Translations under genes and position numbers: made by a program
Assembly (NCBI GenBank): GCA_034696485.1
Contig: JAQIWT010000972.1
Coordinates: 1-13,325, forward strand
Reading direction: 5' to 3'
Source: Isohypsibius dastychi
Taxonomy: Eukaryota > Tardigrada > Eutardigrada > Parachela > Isohypsibiidae
Length of the DNA: 13,325 nt
In this document: piece after piece, positions 1 through 8,654 of the stretch
Position numbering within the stretch: the first letter of the stretch is position 1
Layout of the letters: every line of letters begins with the position of its first letter
Notes under the pieces: model-generated
Database searches by the model: none
Seen by the model: only the letters and a program-made list of their open reading frames with translations
Told to the model about the DNA's origin: nothing

Positions 1-9
1 AAAAAAAAG

Positions 10-101
10 CCCCCCCCCCCCCCCGAAATTGAAGCCCAGTCCGAAATAGAAGCCCAAATCCGGGAGCTTCGAAAGAACTGTAGCCCGGGCTTCTATTTCG
101 G
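10..101. repeat. C15 homopolymer followed by a 15-bp inverted repeat
   Basis: A run of eight A and one G leads into fifteen C (10-24). Then 41-55 (CCGAAATAGAAGCCC) is exactly complementary in inverted order to 87-101, giving a 15-bp stem around a 31-nt loop. A near copy of the left arm (GAAATTGAAGCCC) sits at 24-36, so the motif is also partly tandem. No function is recognised; it looks like the edge of a repeat cut by the window border. Confidence 0.7.
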
Positions 102-371
102 TCATTGCGGTATGTAGAGAAGGAAAAGCTTGTCGAAAATTGTTGCACAGTGTGACGTCAATTGCGCTGAGTGGTCAAACGAACAAAGGAGGGGATTGTG
201 TGTTTATGTTACTGGTCAGTTCGTGATTCCCTCTCTCACTCGCCTTCCAGGCTACGCGGACCGTAACGCTGTAAACTGCCTGCTGGTCATCCAAGCGTAC
301 ACTGCAAATTCTATTGGAATGCGATCAGTCCTATTTTCGTCTTTGTTGTGGTACCGAGGGCCCTAAACCGC
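102..371. other. Non-genic stretch, nothing recognised
   Basis: The stretch has open frames under 80 codons, but none shows a known domain, splice-supported exon or codon pattern that would make it a gene. I see no RNA gene here. Confidence 0.5.
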
Positions 372-939
372 TTATATGTTCTAGCCGAAGGCTAGGATAT
401 ATATAAGGTATAGTACACGAATGTTGATCACGTTCAAGCCGAAGGCTAGGATATATATAAGGTATAGTACACGAATGTTGATCACGTGGCGAAGCTCGTA
501 GATAAATTTTGAGCCTGTTCGACTGGGCTCGTCTCTCTGTTTGGCATTACATGCTCACTGGCTTCAGCCAGACTTGGCTGGAAATTCCCCATCCAGCTGA
601 TAGCTACTCACAGATACTCATGAGAGAATCGAGAGGCCCACTTACTTAGCTGCCTTATCGCCTGACCGCTCTCCATGTGCAAGCTGTTGCCTGCTATAGT
701 TAGTTTGTGTGGATATGGGCAGATTTGACGCAGCATTTCTACTCATCTGAAATAATGTCGGCGCTGACAGTAATTAAAGCAGTCTTTTGTCGACCCAGAG
801 AGCGAGCTTGCAGACCAGTGCTGGAACAGCAGCATTGCGCGGGGTTTGGAACATACTATATGTTCACGAGCTATGGGGGAGGATCAACGTTCGTGTGTAA
901 TACCTTTTATATATCCTAGCCTACGGCTAGAACATCTAA
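372..939. repeat. Foldback structure with 58-bp inverted arms
   Basis: The left arm at 372-429 and the right arm at 882-939 are inverted copies of each other with roughly eight mismatches over 58 bp. Both contain the CTAGCC-NNN-GGCTAG core and the AT stretch. The left arm overlaps the first of the two tandem units. Between the arms is about 450 bp of unrecognised sequence. This is the shape of a foldback or MITE-like element, but I could not identify a target duplication, so mobility is inference. Confidence 0.55.
383..487 (+). repeat. Two direct copies of a 51-bp unit, period 54
   Basis: The unit beginning AGCCGAAGGCT and continuing through a TATATATA stretch occurs at 383-433 and again, base for base, at 437-487, separated by TCA. 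Each unit starts with a tiny self-complementary hairpin (AGCC GAA GGCT). The identity of the copies points to recent duplication. A third, inverted copy and a fourth, diverged copy lie further right, so this is a local repeat family. Confidence 0.85.
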
Positions 940-970
940 CCGGTTAAGGACCATCGGTACCTTAACCTAG
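940..970. repeat. Small hairpin beside the foldback right arm
   Basis: GGTTAAGG at 942-949 pairs with CCTTAACC at 960-967 across a 10-nt loop that contains the palindrome GGTACC, partly overlapping the right stem. It abuts the right arm of the foldback and may be part of the same element. Confidence 0.5.
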
Positions 971-1191
971 CCGGAATATATATCATTCCACATTGCGGAT
1001 TCTAGGAAGTGTACAATTTTTTTTACGAGGAGCGATAAATCATCCATGCGCTTGCTGGAAATGTCCAGATGTCTGCAACCTGAACTTGTTTGTCCTGCTA
1101 AACCCCCTGGACGGTCAACCCCTTCGGGGATGCGCTTGTAAATTCCGTCAGGGTTCTGGCTCCGAAGCAGCGAAACCCGATATATGCTGAC
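971..1191. other. Spacer between repeat copies, nothing recognised
   Basis: I see no gene here. A short CCCCTTCGGGG hairpin lies near 1120-1130, too small to interpret. Confidence 0.4.
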
Positions 1192-1258
1192 AGCCGAAGG
1201 CTGGTAGTATATATAGGTTTTCCTGACGAATGTCCCGCCTAGCGGAAATGAATGGCGA
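1192..1258 (+). repeat. Diverged fourth copy of the AGCCGAAGGCT repeat
   Basis: This copy opens with the same AGCCGAAGGCT core, then an ATATATA stretch, then ACGAATGT, and reaches GGCGAAG, matching the order seen at 437-494 with insertions and substitutions. It extends the repeat family beyond the foldback and suggests that one element or satellite covers about 370-1260. Confidence 0.5.
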
Positions 1259-1760
1259 AGTGCTTGACCAGGGACATGATTAACGCTGCCGAATCAAGCT
1301 AGTGGAATGCAGTGATAAAGACAGAGGCGGGTCACACACCGGCTCAAAATTTCAACACCAACAGTATCGAGTTTGCAAGATAAGAATTACTTGTAGCGAT
1401 TGAGCTACGCTGCGCTGACTGAACGAATAAGTGAGCGAGAGTGAGGGCTGAGTGCTTGAGTGTTCTGGCTGCCCGCAAGCCTCTCACTAAAAGACATTTA
1501 ATTCGAGGTCTTCCAAACACAGCCGAAGACAGAAGCACTGGTCCAGCCCCGCGCACGCCGAATTCCACATGCGATAGCCACTGGCCTGAAAAGAGCTGAA
1601 TATTCAAGATGGCGGATTGTAAACATCGATCTGAAAAGAATGCGATTCCCATTCTCCCTCTACATGTATAAGAGATATCTTGATATGGCATAATTCTAGA
1701 ATGGCATGTTCTGTACAATTGACATCTTTCTGGTTAATCGAGTTCTGCTAAATTTATAAA
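1259..1760. other. Non-genic stretch, nothing recognised
   Basis: A 124-codon open frame on the minus strand (1344-1718) has no recognisable domain, no supporting splice structure and a composition typical of chance translation. A short inverted match to 503-515 (GGCTCAAAATTT) lies near 1341. I annotate no gene. Confidence 0.45.
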
Positions 1761-1786
1761 CTCGCATTTGCCGTGGCAAATGCGAG
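1761..1786. repeat. Near-perfect palindrome, 12-bp stem with 2-nt centre
   Basis: CTCGCATTTGCC at 1761-1772 and its exact reverse complement at 1775-1786 are separated only by GT. As DNA this could form a cruciform; as RNA the loop is too tight for a natural hairpin unless a base pair opens. The function is unknown. Confidence 0.85.
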
Positions 1787-2150
1787 CATTCTGCTTCTTC
1801 ATTTTTCGAATGGTGTGGCAAATGGTGACCGGAAATAACGGTATCGACAGTTTTTTCTCAAAATATTTCGAATCAAACAACATCTTTCTTTCTGCCCTGA
1901 CGGACTTCAATTTCTCGGGGAATTGTGCTTGCAAGTTCCAGATGAGGATGTAGCTGAACAAAGGCGGATTTGTGTGTGACAGGATAGAACAATGGACTGG
2001 CTTTGAGTCGGAGACGCAAATTCTCAGAAAACTCAGAAATTTCTGAAAAAATTAAAAAATGATTTTGCGGACACGGAACTGCACGACACGGAACCAGGCG
2101 GCTGGTCAACCTGCACGACACTGCAACTAACAAAATCCTGAAATACTTGA
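1787..2150. other. Region upstream of the BTB exons, no exon identified
   Basis: This region was searched for the missing first BTB exon of the downstream kelch gene without a convincing match. From about 2070 to 2210 the sequence is built from diverged copies of an ACGGAACTGCAC-like motif in both orientations. Confidence 0.4.
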
Positions 2151-2183
2151 ACGGAACTGCACTGATTTGCAGTGCCGTTCCGT
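2151..2183. repeat. 14-bp imperfect hairpin of the ACGGAACTGCAC motif
   Basis: Arm 2151-2164 (ACGGAACTGCACTG) pairs with 2170-2183 with one mismatch around a five-base loop. Related motif copies flank it at about 2085-2130 and 2180-2210, giving a small repeat cluster. Confidence 0.65.
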
Positions 2184-2250
2184 GCAGTTTGCCGTTCACT
2201 GCACTGATGTCATGCTCTATGCGAGGCAGAGCAGAGCACATGGCTAGACT

Positions 2251-2291
2251 CAGGAGCTATACAGACAGGAGCTATGTCTGTATAGCTCCTG
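2251..2291. repeat. Perfect 17-bp hairpin just before the first kelch-gene exon
   Basis: CAGGAGCTATACAGACA at 2251-2267 is exactly complementary in inverted order to 2275-2291, with a 7-nt loop that itself repeats GGAGCTA. It ends 21 nt before the AG acceptor of the first recognised BTB exon, so in a transcript it would sit in the intron close to the splice site. Role unknown; it may be a mobile-element remnant or a structural element. Confidence 0.85.
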
Positions 2292-2312
2292 GCTAGGTGT
2301 GCTGTGGTTCAG

Positions 2313-5300
2313 AAAACGAGACAATCGTTTGCGACCGGATGCTGTTGGCAGAGAAAAGCTTGTTTTTTCGAAATTTATTCAGTTCGCCTTTACAATGCCA
2401 GAATGAGGTATTCCTGTTGAAAAATGTATCGTTAGATGCCCTTCAAAGGTGAGATTGTCTGAAATTTGCATCTCAGTCTTAACATGATTCATTGTTTTGA
2501 TTTTGAAGGGCCATCGACTATATGACTGACTCGTCCACAAATTTGAATGAGGAAAATGTTTTAGAAATGCTCTCCCTTTCTGTCTACTTGGCTATCCCAT
2601 CTCTGCAACAAAAATGTCAAGATCATCTCGAAGCCATCGCAGACCCCCAAGATTATTGCATGATATTATCTTTTGCAAAAGAGAATTATCTGGACGATTT
2701 CCGATCAAAGATGTGCAAATTGATTCTGAAACGAGGGGCGGAAATTTTCACGGGGGAATCATTTGTAGACCTAGATATTACACAGGTAATTAATTTGTCT
2801 CCATATGAATTGCAAGGAAAGTGTCAACAGAATAATTTTCGAGATGTGCGAACTTATCGGATCACATGACCTCATGATTGGAGCGGAGGAGCTTTGCTGG
2901 TTTGCAGTTAGGAAATGGTATATGCACGATAAGGTTAACCGCATGGAAGGACTACAGGGATTACTGGAACTTGTACGATTTGCGCTGATTGAGGTAAGCA
3001 AACCTGGAACGGTACATTCAGGACATCCAGCGAATTCTAGGTTCTCAATCAATCTAATTTGCCATTTAGGAAACCAAACTGACAGCGTTGCTGTCATCCA
3101 CGGAGGACTCCTTTCTTAAGACACATCTTCGTCGTGCAATATATCGCGCTCTGATTTTGCTAAGGAAAGATGCACCTAGAAGTTTCGAAGTTTCCCACCC
3201 GAAATATCACCTACGAAATCAAAGTAAGGCTCTTCTGTGAGATCTCCTTATAAGGATGAGGCAGCGTTTTCGAATCTGCTTAAGAAACCAGCTCCTACTA
3301 AGGTTACGACGCAGCGTAATATGAAGAACGCCACCCGATGGGTTGCAAGAATTCAGTTTTGATTAATTCACCAAATGTTTTGGTGACTTTTCCAAAACCA
3401 ACCAAATTCAATGACAGTCGTCAATCCTGAATTATCTTCAAAATTAAATGAGATAATCTGACTCTGACAAGCAAAACTGTACCACGCTCCCACTTTTCAG
3501 CCGTAGGTTTTCACGCATATTGTAACGAAAAATGCGGAGAAAAATCTGAAGCAATGAAAGTTGGTGTTAATTCCGACCGACCACAGTTGTGAATTTCTGA
3601 AAATATGGAATTGTCCATATTCTACGTCACTCATTAACTATGAAATGAAAATTTTGGTCCAAGAAATCGTAGCTTAGCAGTTAATCTTCAATCAAGACGA
3701 ACATTTCTAGCTGAGAGTGTCTCCCATGACCTTGAAGAGGACCATTGTTTGAACAACCGTGCAGGACAGTCGATTTCTTCAATCCGGATTCCGTTCTTAC
3801 ATATCCGACTCTAGAATTCTCACGTTCCGTACATATCACTAGATTATGTTCTAGGTTTCAAGGAGGGCCTGCTCGCAGTGAACGGCTCTAACGTAGTTCG
3901 GATTCAATCCATGAACATGAATGGTACTGTTGGTTGGTACCCGCCGGATTCAAAAGACATGATTGGCATTTTTGATCCAAGCACTAATGAAACGGAATGG
4001 CTCTGGCAAGTACCAGAATGTCTAGGAACGCGCTTTGTGGCGCAGTCTAGCACAGGAGATTTGTTTTTCGCTTCCTCATGGGTCAATGATAGCCACTCCT
4101 CTGGCAAGCTATACAAGTACTCCGTTGACATTGACACATGGGATCTCATCACAGAAGACGGTATTCACTGGTTCCGAGGTAGCCAGTATCTAATTTGTCA
4201 TCCACAGATCAACAGTAATGACATTGTTTGTAGGTATGTGCATCTTGGGTGATTGGCTGTACATATTCTATGTGAATGACACTTACGCACCCACCTTCAT
4301 GAAGCGCTGGAATTTCCGGGCCACTCCTGCTAGCAACATATCAGATCTGGATGTCTCACTGCCATTTAACATGTCCGTAAAATCACCAGTTATCCCGGCA
4401 AACGGCCTCATATTTGTTTTTCAATGTCCCCCGGTTGGTGGTGATGTTGCTGGACTTGAACGCAGACGGACCTTCTGCTTCAACCCGGCGACCGGCAACT
4501 GGAAAAGGTTGTCAGACTGTCCAGTTCAACTTTCCATGAGGGGCGGGATGTGTCTTCACCCGAATGGTCTAATTTATTTCACGAGTATGTTGAGGAAGCT
4601 TGATGACTTCAAGTATTTGGACACTGCTACTTTATTTCAACAGGTACTGACATGTATCCCACTGATCGGGAATATCAAGTCAAACTTCGGGCGTATGACC
4701 CTTCGCAAGACACATGGATGATTTTGACAAGTAGGTTAATTGTTCATTAAAATTTGTAACTCTCTTTTTGAAATAAATTTTGGTTCGAGTTGTGATCTGC
4801 GGTCAACTTGGAACTAAATTCTAATACCGAACGAATCATATCCAGAGATCGCAAGTGACTTGTTTGTGTTTCTTTCTGCGTATCAGCAGTCAGTTATTTC
4901 ACACCGTAATAAAAACAGAAAACAATCAATTTTATTCCGATCAATCAAAGTTTGGTAGGTAGATTTGTGTCGTCACTAGCGTCATCCCGAAATTTTCGTG
5001 GACCGCTGAACTTTTAGACCATATGCATAATAGTATTTTCTGTCTGCCACCTCAGAATCTCAACTGGAACAGAATAACCTTCAATATGAAAGTCTTTTTT
5101 CAGAGTTTCACCGAAAGTTCTACCCGCTTGAAGTGAGTACGTGGGCAATGCACCTAGTGGTCATATTCCGGGTGGACTGGCGGGGACTTAATGAGGATGC
5201 GGCAGTGACACATACAGACTGGTTGATGTAAGTAGAACTAAAAATCTTGAAGGGGTTACCAGAAGTGACCTCGCGCGCAGGAATGGAGTCCCCCTGACAA

Positions 5301-5683
5301 TAGATTGACCAGTGTAGAACCCACTAGTGCTGAAACGAGATAGTCTTTACAGACCATGCACACATGGCAGTTCATGCCCACCCGACAAACTATGCCAGGA
5401 TCATGTTGTTAAAATATACGATCCCGAAAAGAATGTTTGGATATCCAGCAGCGCAGTAACTCGTCGCGATACTGGATGCGCTGCAACCGGTTTTACTTCA
5501 AAGTTCCGAAAAAGTGAGATACTGTTTTTGTGCACTTTAAGTTTTAATAGAGCGGTGAATTTTGCAGGCGTCTTGAAAAAAAGCATGCAAGATGTGGAGA
5601 CGCTGAAGTTAGGCCGACCACAGGTCAATGATAGAACGTTAGAAGAGCTAACCGCGATGGTTATCGCCGGCACATATCCTTGA
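2313..5683 (+). CDS. BTB-BACK-Kelch protein (5' exon missing), nine exons proposed
   Basis: Family role: such proteins usually recruit substrates to cullin-3 ubiquitin ligase, with the BTB/BACK part binding cullin and the kelch propeller binding substrate. That is family knowledge, not shown here. Proposed exons: 2313-2448, 2509-2785, 2844-2993, 3070-3223, 3855-4178, 4234-4584, 4644-4730, 5328-5513 and 5568-5683. They keep one frame for about 592 codons, with GT-AG introns of 54-76 nt plus two of about 600 nt, mostly phase 1. The first two exons encode the BTB second half (SLFFRNLF, LKNVSLDALQ, AIDYM, NEENVLEML). BACK follows, with IGAEELCWFAVRKW and LLELVRFALI. Then come five or six kelch blades marked by IFDPSTNETEW, YSVDIDTW, FNPATGNW, YDPSQDTW and YDPEKNVW. 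Oddities: the start and first BTB strands were not found, blades lack double glycine, and the sixth blade is incomplete around 4731-5327. The family call is strong; exact ends are uncertain. Confidence 0.8.
3224..3854 (+). other. 631-nt intron inside the kelch gene
   Basis: It separates the end of BACK (phase 1, donor GTAAGG) from the first kelch blade (acceptor GTTCTAG). Joining across it restores the frame and puts LLAVNG where the first propeller strand is expected. A second good acceptor (CCACTTTTCAG, ending 3500) opens a 29-codon frame that hits a stop, so I left it out. Otherwise I see nothing in it. Confidence 0.6.
4731..5327 (+). other. 597-nt interval of unresolved splicing in the kelch gene
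   Basis: A phase-1 join from 4730 to 5328 keeps the frame but skips the first strand of a kelch blade. An alternative uses a small exon at 5231-5267 (starting after TGTAAG, ending GLPE) and a 53-nt intron to AACCCACTA at 5318, which adds NPLVL at the place of the strand LIYF. Another open frame runs 5034-5227 with acceptors at 5052 and 5102. Reading through from 4730 meets TAA at 4748-4750, followed by AATAAA at 4772. Confidence 0.5.
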
Positions 5684-7225
5684 ACATAACCTCCTCGTTG
5701 TCGATCAGCTACAAGAAGACGCGGGTGATGGATAATACAATGACGTGACATGTTCTAGATATGGTATCCTACCAGAAATTCTCATGTTGATCCTTGTCGC
5801 TGCTCCTCCAACTTTCTCAAAATTCGCCTGACGTACTTCCATTACCTCCTCTATCCTCACTGTACTACTCTGAAACCAGGAAGAATGGAGACGAGACAAC
5901 TAGGAATTCCTCGTACTCTATGCAATTTGGTGAACGTGAGACAAGAAGATGGTAAATTTTGTGTGTGATCAGCTGAAGATTTTCGGTCTGGATGCCAGTC
6001 AGGACACGGCAACACCGAGCTCGGTTACGACTTGACCTTTAAACATGTGGCAAAGAGTAAAAGAGCCGTAGACTTTGGAGGAACTGAAGTCACTAAGTAC
6101 GGGCTCCTGAATGGGAGTTTAAAGTCTCGATTGGTGAATTTCGGTCTTTCGAAATTCAGCTATAACAAGCAACTTGATTGTGGCTCGGACGGGTATAAAA
6201 ACAAGCCGTCGATCCCAAAATGTTGAGCATGCTCTGAAGAAAATGATCAGCTAATTTTTTGATCCAACATCTAGTGCCAGGTTCACTTATGTATTTTTGG
6301 AAAATTACGTTTTTCGGGGTCAGTGGCACGAGTGACGTGTAGCGTAGAAAAAAAAAGGGGGGGGGGGGGGGTTCCACATGACAACTATGCACATGAATTT
6401 TATTTCTAATTATCGTTTTTGTTATTGACGTATTGGAAATCTTTTGAACTTGGAGTAATTTTAAATTTACCTTCAATCATACCACTTTGAAAGTGTCGGC
6501 GAGGAAAACTGCAAGAGACGTGGGAGTGTCCAAAATAGCCAAGAAATGAAACAATACCTGAGAATAAAAAGCGAGGAATCTCAGGGAATCATAGATTGCC
6601 TTGAATCATAGATTCCTTCGATTTTTCCATGAAGTGGATAAACTGCAGAGAAAACTTTACGTGGACTTTACATACTTCCGGGCCAGAAAAGAAACATTTT
6701 CTGCAAATGATTTCTGTCGACAGCCGGGTGGTTTGTTGGAAAGCTTTGAAAGGTCGATCAACATTTTGTTTATAAGCGACCTTAAAAGTATGTTTTCATT
6801 CAGTGAGCTACCAAAAAACGAGCAAGTTCAAACATAATGAGAGCCAGTCTGTGACATTGGATGGAAGAAGAAATTTAGCATGAGGGATTAGAAGAACAAT
6901 AATCAATCGAGAAATTAGTGAAGCGAAACTGATAAATCGATTCTCTCAATCATTCATTCCAGACAGCTGCAACTTCAAAGATGAACGAAAGAAAAAACAA
7001 GAATTCCAAAGTGAGATATGCACCAAAGTAGTACGTAGCAAAAAATGAAACGAGCAAAATTCTGTCCTTCCTTCTTCTTTCCTCCCCAAGTCAGACTTTC
7101 GAATGCGAAGAGAAAAGAACGGTTAATTTGTCTGCATCATTGCGGCGAATTTCTGTCCCAAAAAAACTAGCAGCAGCAGGAAGAAAATCAAGGCCAAATC
7201 GTTATACAAATAATCCACTTCCGGT
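5684..7225. other. Convergent intergenic region between the kelch gene and cdc42
   Basis: No gene was recognised. Open frames at 6032-6226 and 6601-6837 are under 80 codons, without domains. A short frame near 5760-5828 reads ILPEILMLIL, faintly like the start of an F-box, but it stops after about 23 codons. Possible polyadenylation signals are AATAAA at 6563-6568 on the plus strand (for the kelch gene) and TTTATT at 6399-6404, which is AATAAA on the minus strand (for cdc42). If both are used, the 3' ends would overlap. GAATCATAGATT is repeated at about 6583 and 6603. Confidence 0.4.
6348..6371. repeat. A9-G15 homopolymer tract
   Basis: Nine A (6348-6356) are followed directly by fifteen G (6357-6371). 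It resembles the A8-G-C15 tract at the window start. It may be length-variable and could fold as a quadruplex; the length could also be a sequencing or assembly artefact. Confidence 0.8.
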
Positions 7226-8637
7226 TCACAAAAGTCTGCATGTATGACTTCTTTTTGGAGGTGGTGGAGGCTCCAATGCCGCCAAAATCGCCTCGTCAAA
7301 AACGTTCTTTAATCCTTTCTACAAACAGAGAAGAAATAAGGTTAGAAAGACATTTTCACTACCAGGATTCCATAAAGTAAAAACAAAGATTCAGATTCGA
7401 TAAACTCTAAACGTTCCACAGGCGGCTACTGAAAAGCTGACTATCCATCTATGGTCCATTTCGTGACGAATATACTGAAATATCTCAACGTTACACAAAA
7501 AAAGGTCCAACTTCAGAACAATTAATTATTTTTGACCGGAATTTGCTCTCTTTCGAACACAAGTGTGATAACGAGATATTGTGAAAAAAGAAAGCTATGG
7601 AATGAAGGGAGGTCACCCCCCACTTCTTCTCGGTGGCATCCTTTAAATGCTTGGAAAGATAGAAGACATCCGAATAATTTGCAGGAAGAGATGCTGCTAC
7701 AAGAGATAATAGTTGAAAAAAATGATATCACTGTGCGAAAATATCTTTCCTGACATTACGAGATAACGCTGAAGGAACAATCTCATAATTTTCAAATGTA
7801 AGCCTTGTAAATGGACGAATCCTCGGTAACATAACACGAATTCAAGAAAACCCAAAAACACTAAACCCGAATTCTTCTAGGTCAAGAGGTCGCAGTTCAT
7901 ACATTCCAAAACATTTAGAAAATTTAGTTGAGTTAAACCAGAAGTATCAAAGCTTTCCTTTCTTTTTAAAACAGTACGGATTACCACAAGAACAGAGTAA
8001 AGTTTTTTACAAAATATTTCCAAAATCAAATCCAAAAACTAACCTGGGTCAACGCGGAACATTCGACATATTTGACCGCTCTCAATTCTTTATACAGCTT
8101 CTCTCCCTGTTCCGATGTGATGGGCTTTTGCTTGTTCTTGGCCAATTTCTCCACCGTCGTCGGGTCATCTCGTAAGTCAATCTGCGTCCCAACAAGCAAG
8201 AACGGCGTCTTCTGGCAATGATGGGTAATTTCCGGAACCCACTTAAAAACCAAAACACCTTCACAACTCCACTCATCAAACCAAGCCCAAAAAGAGATAC
8301 CTTTTCCTTGACATTCTCAAACGATGACGGACTGACAACCGAAAAGCAAACCAAGAAGACATCCGTTTGTGGATAGCTTAAAGGACGAAGACGATCATAG
8401 TCCTCTTGTCCAGCTGTATCGAATAACCCCAATGTATATGGCTCTCCACCAATCATCACCGTCACGGCGTAATTATCAAACACCTACAACCAACAATATA
8501 GCCATAATTCCAATTCCAAAATCACATTTTACCGTTGGAACATATTCCGATGGGAATTTGTTGGTTGTGTAAGATATGAGCAGACAAGTCTTTCCCACAG
8601 CTCCATCCCCGACCACCACGCACTTAATCGTCTGCAT
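7226..8637 (-). CDS. cdc42: Cdc42, Rho-family small GTPase, complete, four coding exons
   Basis: Cdc42 is a membrane-anchored GTP/GDP switch that controls actin and cell polarity through Par6, WASP and PAK-type effectors (family knowledge). Exons on the minus strand are 8637-8533, 8483-8301, 8241-8044 and 7318-7226, joined by GT-AG introns of 49, 59 and 725 nt, all phase 0, giving 192 codons. Start ATG is the universal [11 protein letters not shown]. Visible: P-loop GDGAVGKT (10-17), switch I with T35 and effector residues VFDNY (36-40), switch [10 protein letters not shown] with Q61, base-binding TQID (115-118), the Rho insert around 122-135, SAL (158-160) and a CAAX box CRLL with C189. The protein is one residue longer than the usual 191. 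The tail [14 protein letters not shown] has an added proline and fewer basic residues than typical Cdc42. A Rac identity is excluded by the F56/switch sequence and TQID. Confidence 0.97.
7319..8043 (-). other. 725-nt third intron of cdc42
   Basis: It lies between codons 162 and 163, just before the exon encoding the membrane-anchor tail. Vertebrate CDC42 carries alternative last exons at this boundary. I looked for a second tail exon here and found none with KGLKNVFDE-like coding. The open frames on either strand (7522-7753) show no domain. Confidence 0.7.
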
Positions 8638-8654
8638 TCTACTCGTCTATCCAC

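Noticed and set aside
1190-1265. Hammerhead-ribozyme-like CTGACGA ... GAAA pair
   Set aside because: The stem between the two core strings does not abut them properly and the core is not kept in the sister copies at 383 and 437.
1344-1718. 124-codon minus-strand frame
   Set aside because: No recognisable domain or exon structure; composition fits random translation of a repeat-rich region.
2200-2245. TDVMLY-like frame as the missing BTB first exon
   Set aside because: No start codon, no usable donor site before its stop, and it lies in the repeated ACGGAACTGCAC cluster.
2786-2815. 30-31-nt intron as the kelch gene's BACK junction
   Set aside because: Too short; the 58-nt intron 2786-2843 ending TTTTCGAG fits intron size and the BACK domain spacing better.
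5760-5830. F-box-like ILPEILMLIL frame
   Set aside because: It stops after about 23 codons, and I found no joined exons giving the rest of an F-box.
6601-6837. 78-codon plus-strand frame between kelch gene and cdc42
   Set aside because: No domain, non-ATG start and no splice context; treated as chance.
7950-7975. Alternative cdc42 last exon starting AAA GGA on the minus strand
   Set aside because: After an AG acceptor the frame reads only Lys-Gly-Lys-Leu then stop; no tail or CAAX box.
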